From NCBI GenBank assembly GCA_050011095.1, contig JBEKJU010000031.1, positions 1 through 21,882 on the forward strand: DNA of 21,882 nucleotides, in the 5' to 3' direction. Each line of letters starts with the position of its first letter. Position 1 is the stretch's first letter. The position numbers were made by a program, and so were the translations under genes. This DNA comes from JBEKJU01 sp050011095. GTDB lineage: Bacteria; Desulfobacterota; Syntrophorhabdia; Syntrophorhabdales; WCHB1-27. The notes below the pieces were generated by a model, which saw nothing but the letters and a program-made list of their open reading frames with translations, ran no database searches and was not told where the DNA came from. Shown piece after piece: positions 1 to 7,993 of this stretch.

Positions 1-2747
1 CCTTGGCCGGTACGCATCTTCGCCTTGAGGCCTGCCAGCACCTTTTCCGGGTAAGCGGGCAGTTTGGTTATACGCACGCCGCAGGCGTTGTGGATGGCGT
101 TGATGATCGCCGCGTGGGGGCTCGTCATCGGCCCTTCCCCGCACCCGGCCGCGCCGAAGGCGCCGAATTCCCTGGGCGTCTGTTGGTAATGCAACTCCAG
201 GTCATCGGGAACATCCTTGATAAAGGGAAAGCCTGCCCCGGTCATCGTGGAGTGCTTCTTGATGTCCTCGAAGTCTTCACTTAACGCAAACCCGATGCCC
301 TGAGAAAGGCTCCCATAGATTTGCCCATCCACGGAAAGCTGGTTGCCTATGACGCCGTGATCTCCGCAATAGGTCATCTTGAGGACCTTTGTCTTGCCGG
401 TCTTAACGTCCACCTCGACTTCGGCCATGAACACGACCCACTGGTACACGGAATAGATTTTGCCCTGCATATCATCGACGATATTGGGGAATTCGGCAGG
501 CGCCGTCCACTGGCCCACGTATTTCACGGGAATGTTTTCCGCCACCATCTCATCGTAAGTCCGGTAGGACCCATCGGTTTTTTTCATTGCCGCGAGGAGT
601 TGATCGCAGGCATTCTTGATGGCCTGTCCGGTCATGACCTGGGCACGGCTCGCCCCGGCAGGCCCACTGTTCGGCGCACGGCTCATATCATTCATGATAA
701 GCCTGATATTTTCCGGCTTGATGCCCAAGGGACGAAGCCCTTCGTGAGCAGTCGCGAGCGTGCCCATATCGCCGCCCTGTCCCGGGTCTTCCCAGCACGT
801 GTAGGCAATGGCGCCCTCCTTTGTCAGCTCGATCCACGCCTCGGATGCGTCGGGGCCTTCGGCGCCACAGTTGTACTCCCCGCACGTGATGCCCACCCCC
901 CGTCTCTTTTCCGGCGTCGATTCCCTTCCAGCCCTTTCGACAGCCTCTTTGTAAAGAGGACGCATCATATCGAGGAGACCCGGCAGGGCGTAGACGTCCG
1001 GCGGGTTTCCTGTGGGTGTAGTGTCGCCCGGGCGAAGGACGTTTATGTAGCGGAGTTCGAGCGGGTCCATCCCTATTTTTTCAGCCAGCTCGTCTATGAG
1101 CACTTCTGTAGCGAACTCGCTCTGAGGTGAACCGAAGGCCCTGAATGCCGAGCCCCAGGCGTGGTTGGTACAGACGGTCCTCCCTTCACCGCGGATACTC
1201 GGAACCATGTAGCATCCGCATATGTTCTCGGCGCCATGAATGGTGAGAAGATCGCCCAACTCCGAGTAAGGGCCGTGGTCAACGGTCCAGTCGCTCTCCA
1301 GCGCCATAAGCTTGCCGTTCTTGTCGGCCGCCAGCTTTAGCTTGATCCAGAAGGGGGACCTCTTACCCGTGTAGGTCTGCTGCTGATACCAGTCATACCT
1401 CAGGGCTACCGCCCTGCCTGTGGCGATAGCGGCAACACCGAGGAGCGCCTCCATGGTCGGGCTCAGTTTATAGCCGAACATCCCCCCTACCGCTTCGTTG
1501 TTTGCGATGACGAGCTTGTCCGGGTCGGCCCCTATACCCTCGAGGATCATGGCGTAATGCATGTGAAGGGCCGTTGACTTCGAATGGATGAAGAGAACCC
1601 CATCCTCGTTAAAGTAGGCGAGGCCTACGTCCGGCTCGATAGGCATATGGGGCTGACGTTGAGTGTAAAAATCGTCTTCAACAACATGGGGAGCAGAAGC
1701 CATGACGGGTTTTGTATCCTCACCCTTCTTGATCGGTACCGTGAAGTAGATGTTTGGAGTCCCCGGATGGATTTCCATCGCGTCGGGCGCCATGGCCGCG
1801 GGGGCATTCATATATGCGGGCAGTTCCTCCAGTTCCAGCTTTACCGTCTTTGCCGCTGCCCTCGCGTTTGCCCACGTATCTGCACAGACTATTGCTACCG
1901 CGTCGCCGTACTGATAAACCTTTTCGTCGCACAGAATGGGGCGATCCCATCCGTCACCTTTGTTGGTGGGGAACGTGAGGAGACCGGTAATGCGGTTTTT
2001 GCCTTTCACGTCCTTGTGCGTGAGGACCTTGTACACACCCGGCATTTTCTCCGCCTCCGACGTATCGATGGAGATGATTCTCGCGTGGGACACCTCCGCC
2101 TGGGCGAGCGCGAGGTGGAGCGTATCCTTCGGCATCCCCAGGATCATGTCGGCGCCATAGCGGACAGTGCCCGTCACCTTTGCGAGAGCACTCGGGCGGG
2201 GATAATAACCGGTGTTCCATATCTTGCCGTCAGCCGGCATATTGAAGGCGAGGTCTTCTACCGTAATCTCACCACGCAGGACGCGGGCCGCGTCCATGGT
2301 GGCATCGACGAGCGGCTTGTACCCTGTGCAACGGCATGCGTTGTGGTTTTTCTGGAACCAGTCCCTCACATCCTCCCGGCCGGGGTTGAGGTTTTCATCC
2401 AGAAGGGCCTTTGCGGACACAATAAAACCGGGGGTACAGAATCCGCACTGGGCGCCGTTATACTTGATCCATGCGTGTTGGAGCGGATGGAGGTGCCGGG
2501 GCGACCCGATCCCTTCTATGGTGGTGATGGCCGCATTATCGGGGACCCGCTCCATCTTCACGATGCAGGAGCGGACGAGCTTTCCATTCATGATAACGGA
2601 ACACGCGCCACACTCACCCTTCCCGCAGCCTACCTTCGTGCCGGTGAGAAACAGGTTCTCCCGGAGCACATCGGCCAGGCTATCGCCCGGATGTACCGTC
2701 ACCGTCTTTTCGAAACCATTTACCCTGAGAATCCGTCTAATCATCAT
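1..2747 (-). CDS. mop: Molybdenum aldehyde oxidoreductase, Mop type (3' end outside window)
   Basis: Xanthine-oxidase-family enzyme that oxidises aldehydes to carboxylic acids with a molybdenum cytosine-dinucleotide cofactor and two [2Fe-2S] clusters. About 915 codons are visible, in frame from start to edge at the three places I checked (start, ~1450, ~130); no stop is reached. D. gigas Mop is 907 residues, so little should be missing. The N-terminus shows the plant-ferredoxin-like cluster (C41, C46, C49, C61), then the second cluster region with QCGFCTPG and CRCTGY. Long stretches match my memory of D. gigas Mop (KNRITGL, GDGWDRPILCDEKV, YTGKRSPF). The catalytic glutamate is present in GCGEGPMTSPHAAI near the end. 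No FAD domain is fused, as in Mop. The start is one of two adjacent ATGs (2747 or 2744) after TAAGGAGGGGC. It lies 487 bp downstream of the tungsten AOR gene, so it may have its own promoter. Confidence 0.93.
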   Translation of the reverse strand, partial: MMIRRILRVNGFEKTVTVHPGDSLADVLRENLFLTGTKVGCGKGECGACSVIMNGKLVRSCIVKMERVPDNAAITTIEGIGSPRHLHPLQHAWIKYNGAQCGFCTPGFIVSAKALLDENLNPGREDVRDWFQKNHNACRCTGYKPLVDATMDAARVLRGEITVEDLAFNMPADGKIWNTGYYPRPSALAKVTGTVRYGADMILGMPKDTLHLALAQAEVSHARIISIDTSEAEKMPGVYKVLTHKDVKGKNRITGLLTFPTNKGDGWDRPILCDEKVYQYGDAVAIVCADTWANARAAAKTVKLELEELPAYMNAPAAMAPDAMEIHPGTPNIYFTVPIKKGEDTKPVMASAPHVVEDDFYTQRQPHMPIEPDVGLAYFNEDGVLFIHSKSTALHMHYAMILEGIGADPDKLVIANNEAVGGMFGYKLSPTMEALLGVAAIATGRAVALRYDWYQQQTYTGKRSPFWIKLKLAADKNGKLMALESDWTVDHGPYSELGDLLTIHGAENICGCYMVPSIRGEGRTVCTNHAWGSAFRAFGSPQSEFATEVLIDELAEKIGMDPLELRYINVLRPGDTTPTGNPPDVYALPGLLDMMRPLYKEAVERAGRESTPEKRRGVGITCGEYNCGAEGPDASEAWIELTKEGAIAYTCWEDPGQGGDMGTLATAHEGLRPLGIKPENIRLIMNDMSRAPNSGPAGASRAQVMTGQAIKNACDQLLAAMKKTDGSYRTYDEMVAENIPVKYVGQWTAPAEFPNIVDDMQGKIYSVYQWVVFMAEVEVDVKTGKTKVLKMTYCGDHGVIGNQLSVDGQIYGSLSQGIGFALSEDFEDIKKHSTMTGAGFPFIKDVPDDLELHYQQTPREFGAFGAAGCGEGPMTSPHAAIINAIHNACGVRITKLPAYPEKVLAGLKAKMRTGQ

Positions 2748-3234
2748 GCCCCTCCTTAGATTTGTTTATCTGTCCATCTCAAGCCCCGGGACTGGCCAGT
2801 CTCGACTACAACATCACGAGATAACCAAGCGCATCTTCCCGAGACACGCCTCACTTGTCCGAGGTGATATCCTGGCTGGCACCGAGAGCACGTCCGAAGC
2901 AGACTCCATGACCGCCGAATCATGGTGAAGGCTCCGGAAGCTAAAGAACTTTTTTTAAGAGTTCATCACGTGTTCCTCCTTTTCTCCGGGAGACCCTTCC
3001 GTTTTCAAAAAGACCCGATGGTCTGCAACCACGGGTGGCCCTTCAGACTATGCAGACTCGGAGGTAAGATTGCCGTGCTTCTACTTCGTCGGCATCTTCC
3101 GGGAGGCTGATTCCCCCGTGTTTGCCTCTCTTATACCAATTGAAAACAGGGCGTATCGCCTTCACATTCAGACTTTGATTTGATAATCTTTATCATCCTT
3201 CCATCCGCTGCATCCGTGCATGGGGTCCATCCCA
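2748..3234. other. Intergenic region between the two aldehyde oxidoreductase genes
   Basis: 487 bp separate the AOR stop from the Mop start on the minus strand. I found no convincing gene, sigma-54 match or terminator. A 55-codon minus-strand ORF (2756-2923) has a poor ribosome site and no recognisable motif, so it is not called. A promoter for mop could lie here, but no consensus box stands out. Confidence 0.6.
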
Positions 3235-4947
3235 TCAGAACTGAAGTGCGGAATCAATCTCCGCCTCCGATACATCGAAGGTAAGCCCGGACGGCATCAA
3301 AGGATCCTTCACAAAAAACTCCGGCAGGCGATCGTCTTTGCTGGTCATTCCCGCCGCCTCGTTAAACGCCTTTTCCACCTTCAGAATAGAAGTACCGAGC
3401 TTCATCAGGTAGTTCTCATCAAAGGGTTCGCCTGTGACCGCCGTTGCGCAGTCTATAAGGTGCTTATGCAGTTCAGGCATATCAAGGAGCGGCAGCGAAG
3501 CGAATAGACACACACCAAGGGTGTCGATGACCGCAAAGTACCACTGGAGAAAAGCGGAGACAGGGGCTTGTCCCGTGGATGCGGTCGGATTGTAATCAGG
3601 GTTTGCCGGACTCGGAAGCGCATTGCCACAGGTGTGATCGGCGCCCATGGGCGAGGTCGCGTAGGTCACCCCGGTTCCTTTTAGTACTCTCGGATCATAG
3701 GCGGCAAGGGATTGCCCCTTCACCTGGGGAATCCTCGTAACGCCGAGCTTCTTCCCTGTAAAAAGGCAGCCGTTTCCTATCATTGTTCCCCACTCGGTCC
3801 CCTTGCCCGCTTCTTCAATGAGGCTATAGGCAGCCTTCCCATCCCCCCACGGCAAAAGACCGGCTTCCATGGCGACGGCGATAGCCGTCCCCACATCCAT
3901 CGTATCAAGACCGAGGTCATTGCAGAGACGATTCATGCGGGCGACATCATCAAGATCGCTGATCATGCAATTGGAGCCCATGAGGCCCAAGGTTTCATAC
4001 TCCAGTCCCGACACGATCTCCTTGCCCGCCTCGTCGGTGTAGACATTCGAGCAGCTGATGACGCATCCTGTCATACAGCGGTGGATAGGTTTGGCATTCG
4101 GCCTTGTTGCCATAACCCCGACCATGTGCTCGCCTGAAATCTTTTCAGCATCTTCAAACTGTCCTACTGAATAGTTTTTTGTGGGCAGACAGCCGGCGCC
4201 ATTGATCATATTTACAAGGAGCGGCGTCCCGAGCTGTTTCAGACCTTCCATGAGGGGGTGGGTGAGGATTCCCTTCGAAAGATCGGATGCGGCTTCTTTA
4301 AGCTTCGCCGCATCGCTGACCTCAATGCCCGTTGCACCCGTATCGTCGATCACAACGGCCTTCAGGTTCTTGGAGCCCATCACGGCCCCCAGCCCACCAC
4401 GAGCAGCCATCCTTATCTGGAAGTCGGGAGAGGTGACTGCTACGGAAGCAGCTTTGAGGAGGCTTTCGCCTGCGGGTCCGATACAGATGACGGCAGTATT
4501 GTTTCCGTGCTCTGCTTTCAGTCTATCGATCAGCGCATAATTGCTCATACCCTTGAGGGCCTCGTCGTGAATAAATGCGACCCCGTCCTTTGTGATCTTC
4601 ACCATGGACAGCTCTTTCGCCACACCTTCCACCACAACGGCCTGAATGCCGAGGCGTGCCAGCCTCTGTGCTGCCGATCCTCCCGAGTTTGCTTCCTTTA
4701 TGCCGCCCGTGAGCGGGCTCTTCGCACCTACGGAGAGGCGACCACTGTTTGGCGCGGAGGTGCCTGCAAGGATACCGGCCGCAAACACCAGCTTATTCTC
4801 CTTTCCAAGTGCGTCTGTTTTCGCCGGAACTTCAACGCTTACGATCTTTGACGTCAGGCCTCTACCACCAAGGTTAGCATACACGGAAGGTACGTCTTCA
4901 TACGCGTGTCCCTTGTTGCTCAGATCAATTCTCAGTATCTTTCTCAT
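3235..4947 (-). CDS. aor: Tungsten-containing aldehyde:ferredoxin oxidoreductase (AOR family)
   Basis: Tungstopterin/[4Fe-4S] enzyme converting aldehydes to acids (or the reverse) with ferredoxin; cytoplasmic. 570 residues, slightly short for the family (~600-630). The start at 4947 (MRKILRIDLSNK) follows GGAGGAGAAA; the open frame extends upstream without a comparable ribosome site. Family signatures are LGGRGLTSKI near residues 26-35, GPAGE at 158-161 and RMAARGGLGAVMGSKNLKA at 179-197. Cluster ligands are C291, C295 and C299, with C480 in IDTLGVC. The first spacing is C-x3-C rather than the C-x2-C of Pyrococcus AOR, so this is probably a divergent clade; substrate cannot be inferred. It lies 49 bp downstream of the MoaD-like gene and is probably co-transcribed with it. 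Confidence 0.93.
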   Translation of the reverse strand: MRKILRIDLSNKGHAYEDVPSVYANLGGRGLTSKIVSVEVPAKTDALGKENKLVFAAGILAGTSAPNSGRLSVGAKSPLTGGIKEANSGGSAAQRLARLGIQAVVVEGVAKELSMVKITKDGVAFIHDEALKGMSNYALIDRLKAEHGNNTAVICIGPAGESLLKAASVAVTSPDFQIRMAARGGLGAVMGSKNLKAVVIDDTGATGIEVSDAAKLKEAASDLSKGILTHPLMEGLKQLGTPLLVNMINGAGCLPTKNYSVGQFEDAEKISGEHMVGVMATRPNAKPIHRCMTGCVISCSNVYTDEAGKEIVSGLEYETLGLMGSNCMISDLDDVARMNRLCNDLGLDTMDVGTAIAVAMEAGLLPWGDGKAAYSLIEEAGKGTEWGTMIGNGCLFTGKKLGVTRIPQVKGQSLAAYDPRVLKGTGVTYATSPMGADHTCGNALPSPANPDYNPTASTGQAPVSAFLQWYFAVIDTLGVCLFASLPLLDMPELHKHLIDCATAVTGEPFDENYLMKLGTSILKVEKAFNEAAGMTSKDDRLPEFFVKDPLMPSGLTFDVSEAEIDSALQF

Positions 4948-4996
4948 TTTCTCCTCCGTGATTTTCACACATGGTCCTGCTTTGCCGCGCACTTTT

Positions 4997-5248
4997 CTAT
5001 CCGCCTGCCAAGAAGAGAAAAATGCTGATCTCGTCGCGGTCACTGAGCCCATCCATAAGTTTCTTCGAGACCCCGTTCACAACGAAAAACCCTGCCTCCT
5101 TCTCGGAAAGACCGATCGCATGCAAGAGGTCTTGAATGGTTGCTCCTTCGCGCAAAGACGCCTTCATTCCTTTTTCATGGTCATAGCCCCCGGAAACACG
5201 ATCTCTTAAGGTACCGAACAGTTTCACACTCACGACGACTGACTTCAT
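4997..5248 (-). CDS. MoaD/ThiS-family sulfur carrier protein
   Basis: 83-residue ubiquitin-fold protein ending in the diagnostic LFLAGG, whose terminal glycine is adenylated and thiocarboxylated to donate sulfur for molybdopterin/tungstopterin synthesis. The N-terminus VVVSVKLFGTLRDRV and the core DRDEISIFLFLAGG are typical. The start at 5248 (MKSVVVSV) is chosen because the fold begins there; the upstream extension of the same frame looks non-coding. The ribosome site is modest (AAGGGTG, 5 nt before ATG). Its place directly before the AOR gene matches AOR loci that carry a dedicated MoaD homologue for tungsten cofactor. Confidence 0.88.
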   Translation of the reverse strand: MKSVVVSVKLFGTLRDRVSGGYDHEKGMKASLREGATIQDLLHAIGLSEKEAGFFVVNGVSKKLMDGLSDRDEISIFLFLAGG

Positions 5249-5406
5249 CGGCACCCTTGCTCGCTCGGCTGTCCGCGATCCGCACAATCCGTAACTCTCT
5301 CCCGCTTTCCGTCTCCTTTCCGGTAAGAATGGAGTGCACGCATCTGCTGCTTTTGCCCTATTGTTGTGGACTCCAGTCCGAAGTTCTTGTCGCAAACAGG
5401 CAGCAC

Positions 5407-5475
5407 CTATTTGAGCAGCAACGACTTGCCAGAGTGAGTGCGAAAGATTGTTGCTTTAAGATACTGACAGTGCAT
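5407..5475 (-). CDS. Possible 22-residue leader peptide upstream of moaD-like gene
   Basis: ATG at 5475 follows a very strong purine-rich ribosome site (AAGGAGGGGGG) about 30 nt downstream of the start point predicted from the sigma-54 promoter. The product would be 22 residues (begins MHCQYLKATIF, ends SLLLK) and resembles nothing I know. It could be a leader peptide or the remnant of a lost gene. Only the strong ribosome site and its position support it. Confidence 0.35.
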   Translation of the reverse strand: MHCQYLKATIFRTHSGKSLLLK

Positions 5476-5515
5476 TACCCCCCTCCTTGTTTCAGCCTCC
5501 GGCCTTAGTATCTAA

Positions 5516-5531
5516 AGCAAGTACCGGGCCA
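5516..5531 (-). promoter_or_regulatory. Sigma-54 promoter (-24/-12) for the moaD-like/aor genes
   Basis: Read on the minus strand, TGGCCCG-GTAC-TTGCT matches the sigma-54 consensus TGGCACG-N4-TTGCW with one mismatch and the exact 10-nt GG-to-GC spacing. It points toward the MoaD-like and AOR genes, with the start expected near 5504. Sigma-54 promoters need an AAA+ activator bound upstream, so transcription is probably signal-dependent. Confidence 0.7.
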
Positions 5532-5825
5532 ACAAGATTGAGTTGCTAGTTTATTGATTTTACAGGAGTACTATTTGAGATGTAACCAGTTTGACAAAAC
5601 ATATTTCCATTTTGAAAAACAAGAAGGCGATCATCAAAGATGGGGGCATTAGCAGATAGAGAGGAGAAATACAAACGAAAGCGGATGATTTTTCAAACAT
5701 TGAAATCGCTTATTCCCCGACTTGCCGCTGGACAAGGGATTCATGCCGCTTCTTCCAGGGTTTTGATGGTGACCTTAAAGCCGAGGCCCTGCGGCCTCTT
5801 CTGGTGGCGCTCTCACAAGACGCTG

Positions 5826-5844
5826 TTCGTTGAGCCTGTCGAAG
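5826..5844. repeat. Short intergenic repeat motif (reverse complement CTTCGACAGGCTCAACGAA)
   Basis: This 19-mer and close variants (CTTCGACA-GCTCA-ACGAA) recur in intergenic DNA of many unrelated bacterial genomes, from memory. Only one copy is visible here, so its repeat status cannot be shown within this window. Confidence 0.4.
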
Positions 5845-5961
5845 TAATCGGGGCCAAGGCCTGCCAATATGTCCTTGCAGAACGGCGACCTATCGCGCGG
5901 ATTTGCGATTGTAATGTTGAACTATTTTGGAGACGGCGCAGATGACGCTTGGTAGGAGGAA

Positions 5962-6057
5962 GACGCCCTCCGGCGCCCCCTCCCGACCAAACCTCAGAGA
6001 TTACATCCCGTGGGCCCTGGATCCGGGCGCTGAACATTTGTCCCGGCATTCCTCGGA
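5962..6057. repeat. Imperfect direct repeat, copy 1
   Basis: Aligns with 6226-6320 at roughly 70-75% identity by eye. Shared blocks include CTCCGGCGC/CTCCGGCAC, CCAAAC, GATTACA, GGCGCT and the pair ACATTTGTCCCGGCATTCC / TCATTTGCCCTGGCATCCC. Both copies are in the same orientation. Read on the minus strand each would give MPGQM-SAR followed by VI-EVW-GG, but neither lies in a credible gene. It may be a decayed duplication or an intergenic family element. Confidence 0.6.
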
Positions 6058-6225
6058 ACACCGCTCCGGTTCAGACACACGGCGCCACCTACTGATGGTG
6101 CTTTTCGGTGTCTCCGGATTTTTACCGAATACCACAAGAAGGTGGTCATCGATTTGAAACGGGCCTGGCATAAGCGACCGTCGAATGATTAGCGAAACAG
6201 ATTTAGAGGAACTTCCCTCCAGGAA

Positions 6226-6320
6226 AGCGTGCTCCGGCACTCCTCCCGGCCAAACTTCCCGGATTACACCCCAGGGGTAGGATGCCCTGGCGCTCATCAT
6301 TTGCCCTGGCATCCCGCCTA
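6226..6320. repeat. Imperfect direct repeat, copy 2
   Basis: Second copy of the repeat at 5962-6057, about 265 bp downstream and in the same orientation. It ends just beyond the 3' end of the broken lipoprotein gene that reads on the minus strand. Confidence 0.6.
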
Positions 6321-6341
6321 TACCGCTGCACTACAAATAGG

Positions 6342-6885
6342 CTATTGAGGATTTGGCGCCGGGGATGCGTAAGGGTCTGGTGGGGGAGCCGGCGGCGCCT
6401 GCTGATAGCCCGGTGGAGGCGGTGGAGACGGCGCATAGTATCGATGCGCTGCCGCACCGGGTATCTGTTTCCGGCGTACATGCACTGCTGGTAAGCGATG
6501 TCGTAGCGCCTCTGGAGCTGATACTGTGAGGCGTAGCCCGCGTCGCTTCCCATGGCGGTTCCGCCGACGAGGCCGGTCGCACCGCCGATTGCCGCCCCGG
6601 CGCCGACGTTACCCGTGGCAGCGCCGATTACGGCTCCGAGCCCAGCCCCCAGGAGCGTACCGAGCACGGCCCCTCCGGCAGCGCTTTGATTGGCCGTCTG
6701 ACTGGGCGACGCCCCGCCTATCTGATGCTGGGCCCACTGTCTGTCAAGGCATCATCGGTTTGGAACACCTCAAAGGGTTTTCCGGGACCCGGAAGCACTG
6801 CGACGCTCGGGCCTGTCGGCATGGTTGCACACCCTGCGAGTACTGCTGCGACACAGAAGAGCAGAAGACCTCGTTTCCAACTCAT
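6342..6885 (-). pseudogene. Glycine-zipper lipoprotein, two frameshifts
   Basis: Minus-strand lipoprotein gene readable from ATG 6885 after a good ribosome site (AAAGGAGGG). It has a hydrophobic signal and lipobox LAGC at residues 16-19, so it should sit in the outer membrane or periplasm. The middle is a glycine zipper rich in GAGLGAVIGAATGN-type repeats, then YQLQRRYDIAYQQCMYAGN, then a proline-rich tail with PSPPPPPGYQQAPP ending at TAG 6342. These pieces lie in three frames: the first shift is near 6740 (after FQTDDAL, where a codon loses one base before RQWAQHQIGG) and the second near 6468 (a missing base between GN and QIPG). Correcting both single-base losses restores one reading of about 180 residues. 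Either real decay or sequencing errors explain it. Confidence 0.75.
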
Positions 6886-7130
6886 TGTGGAGCACCCTCC
6901 TTTCCTGTTTGGGGCGGTGTCGGGACGACTTGCACCCACCCTCCGGGCAGCTTAGTGACGTAAGGATAATACCCTGCTGTGGGTTCAATCGTCCTGAGCG
7001 GCTCAACATCCCTGGCGGCAAGGAAAGCGGCAGGCTGTCCGCGCGGAAGACCGGCGGGGAGCATGGCACCTGAAGGTTGGGCGTAAAGTGGCAAAGGTGG
7101 CGAAAAGGCCGAATTCGCCAAGCCCTTCAC
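6882..7130 (-). CDS. Small hypothetical protein overlapping the lipoprotein start
   Basis: 82-residue frame whose C-terminal half (AGYYPYVTKLPGGWVQVVPTPP) looks like genuine protein. Its TGA overlaps the lipoprotein ATG (ATGA), and that gene's ribosome site lies inside its last codons, which suggests translational coupling. The GTG start at 7130 lacks a ribosome site; the true 5' end may be lost or shifted. Function not recognised. Confidence 0.45.
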   Translation of the reverse strand: MKGLANSAFSPPLPLYAQPSGAMLPAGLPRGQPAAFLAARDVEPLRTIEPTAGYYPYVTKLPGGWVQVVPTPPQTGKEGAPQ

Positions 7131-7399
7131 ACGGAGGATTTGATCTCAAACAAGATCGCCGCCCTGCTTGTCCTCTGCCTCGCGCTCGTCTTTCTCGTCG
7201 ACTATAGCCGGTATCGTCAAGGAGCCACCGTTCATAAAGATACTTGACATATACCAACGGAAACCGTAGCTCCAAAAGCTGCTTCAATGGATCCCGTGTC
7301 CTGGTGGGTCGCTTCAACGTTTTATCTGCGCACGCTTTTCTTCAGTAATCTTCACTGGTTGAGGCGACCCTCAATGTGATTCTTCATGGGTTACCGGGC

Positions 7400-7422
7400 C
7401 TATCTGTAATCATTACAGGTAG
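7400..7422. promoter_or_regulatory. 23-bp palindrome, candidate operator
   Basis: CTATCTGTAAT / ATTACAGGTAG around a single central C; one mismatched pair only. The 1-nt centre cannot form an RNA hairpin loop, so a binding site for a dimeric regulator is likelier. It lies 50 bp upstream of the -35 box of the cytochrome promoter. Confidence 0.5.
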
Positions 7423-7471
7423 TTACGGCTTTCACCCTCCTGCCCAGGCCTCGGGTTCGAAAAAAAAGAAC

Positions 7472-7499
7472 TTGACGGCCGTGGCAGGCGTGCTATCGT
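7472..7499 (+). promoter_or_regulatory. Candidate sigma-70 promoter for the cytochrome/flavoprotein genes
   Basis: TTGACG, 16-nt spacer, TATCGT (4 of 6 consensus positions). The start would fall near 7506, about 58 nt before the cytochrome ATG. Confidence 0.5.
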
Positions 7500-7563
7500 G
7501 TAATGAGATTATCCCGTTTAGGACAAGAAGAGAGCCGACCCATTGGAAAGGGTGCGAGGTGCC

Positions 7564-7950
7564 ATGAATCCTACCCAGCACTGGCTTCCATCCCGTAGAG
7601 TTACGATGTGCAGGGCGCTCTGCTCCGCCGGAGTCGTGCTCTGCGCACTCGCCGTATCCGCCGCCACGCCTGCACCCTCCACCCTCGCTGACCGCCACGC
7701 TGCCCATCATGTTTCCTGTGAAGGTTGTCACGGCAACGGACCAAAGAAAGCCGTCGAGATGATGCGGTGCTTTCAGTGCCATAAGTCCTACGCCGCAGTG
7801 GCGGAGAGAACCAAAGACCTCAAACCCAATCCGCACGACAGCCACCTTGTAGACCTGGAATGCAACGTCTGCCACCACGGGCACAAGCCCTTCGAGCTTT
7901 ATTGCAACACCTGTCATATCGATATGAATATCAGCAGGACAAGGAAGTGA
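7564..7950 (+). CDS. Periplasmic tetraheme cytochrome c
   Basis: 128-residue secreted c-type cytochrome with a long N-terminal signal (hydrophobic stretch roughly residues 15-35) and four CxxCH haem sites: CEGCH, CFQCH, CNVCH and CNTCH. Several extra histidines (HAAHH, HDSH, HHGH) can serve as axial ligands, as in the tetraheme domain of flavocytochrome c fumarate reductases. The start at 7564 follows GCGAGGTGCC; an internal ATG at 7606 has no ribosome site. A fumarate-reductase-type flavoprotein gene begins 43 bp downstream, the arrangement in which a separate cytochrome feeds electrons to a periplasmic flavin reductase (as in two-subunit methacrylate/fumarate-type reductases). Since that partner is broken here, this cytochrome may be orphaned. 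Confidence 0.85.
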   Translation: MNPTQHWLPSRRVTMCRALCSAGVVLCALAVSAATPAPSTLADRHAAHHVSCEGCHGNGPKKAVEMMRCFQCHKSYAAVAERTKDLKPNPHDSHLVDLECNVCHHGHKPFELYCNTCHIDMNISRTRK

Positions 7951-7993
7951 AGCCATAGCAGTCTCAATATCCTATTTGCCAAGAGAGGGGAAA

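Larger units (their letters stand above)
5532..6341. other. Gene-poor region with degenerate repeats
   Basis: About 800 bp with short overlapping ORFs on both strands and no recognisable protein. It contains a diverged ~95-bp direct repeat (5962-6057 and 6226-6320) and a short widespread intergenic motif (5826-5844), listed separately. I see no convincing gene. Confidence 0.55.
7131..7563. other. Divergent intergenic region upstream of the cytochrome gene
   Basis: No convincing gene. It holds a 23-bp near-perfect palindrome (7400-7422) and a sigma-70-like promoter (7472-7499), both described separately. A 35-codon plus-strand frame with a hydrophobic stretch (7140-7247, TTG start) was considered but not called. 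Confidence 0.55.

Noticed and set aside
321..1130. Long plus-strand ORF (269 codons)
   Set aside because: Antisense shadow of the Mop gene, which reads in frame with family motifs on the minus strand.
1584..2759. Plus-strand ORF of 391 codons
   Set aside because: Also a shadow of the Mop gene; no domain motifs.
2756..2923. 55-codon minus-strand ORF before mop
   Set aside because: Poor ribosome site, Arg/Cys/Trp-rich random-looking product, no motif.
5419..5440. Second sigma-54-like match on the minus strand (TGGCAAG...TTGCT)
   Set aside because: GG-to-GC spacing is one base short, and sigma-54 needs strict spacing.
7140..7247. 35-codon plus-strand frame with a hydrophobic segment
   Set aside because: TTG start only 2 nt after GGAGG, no homology recognised, no neighbours in the same unit.
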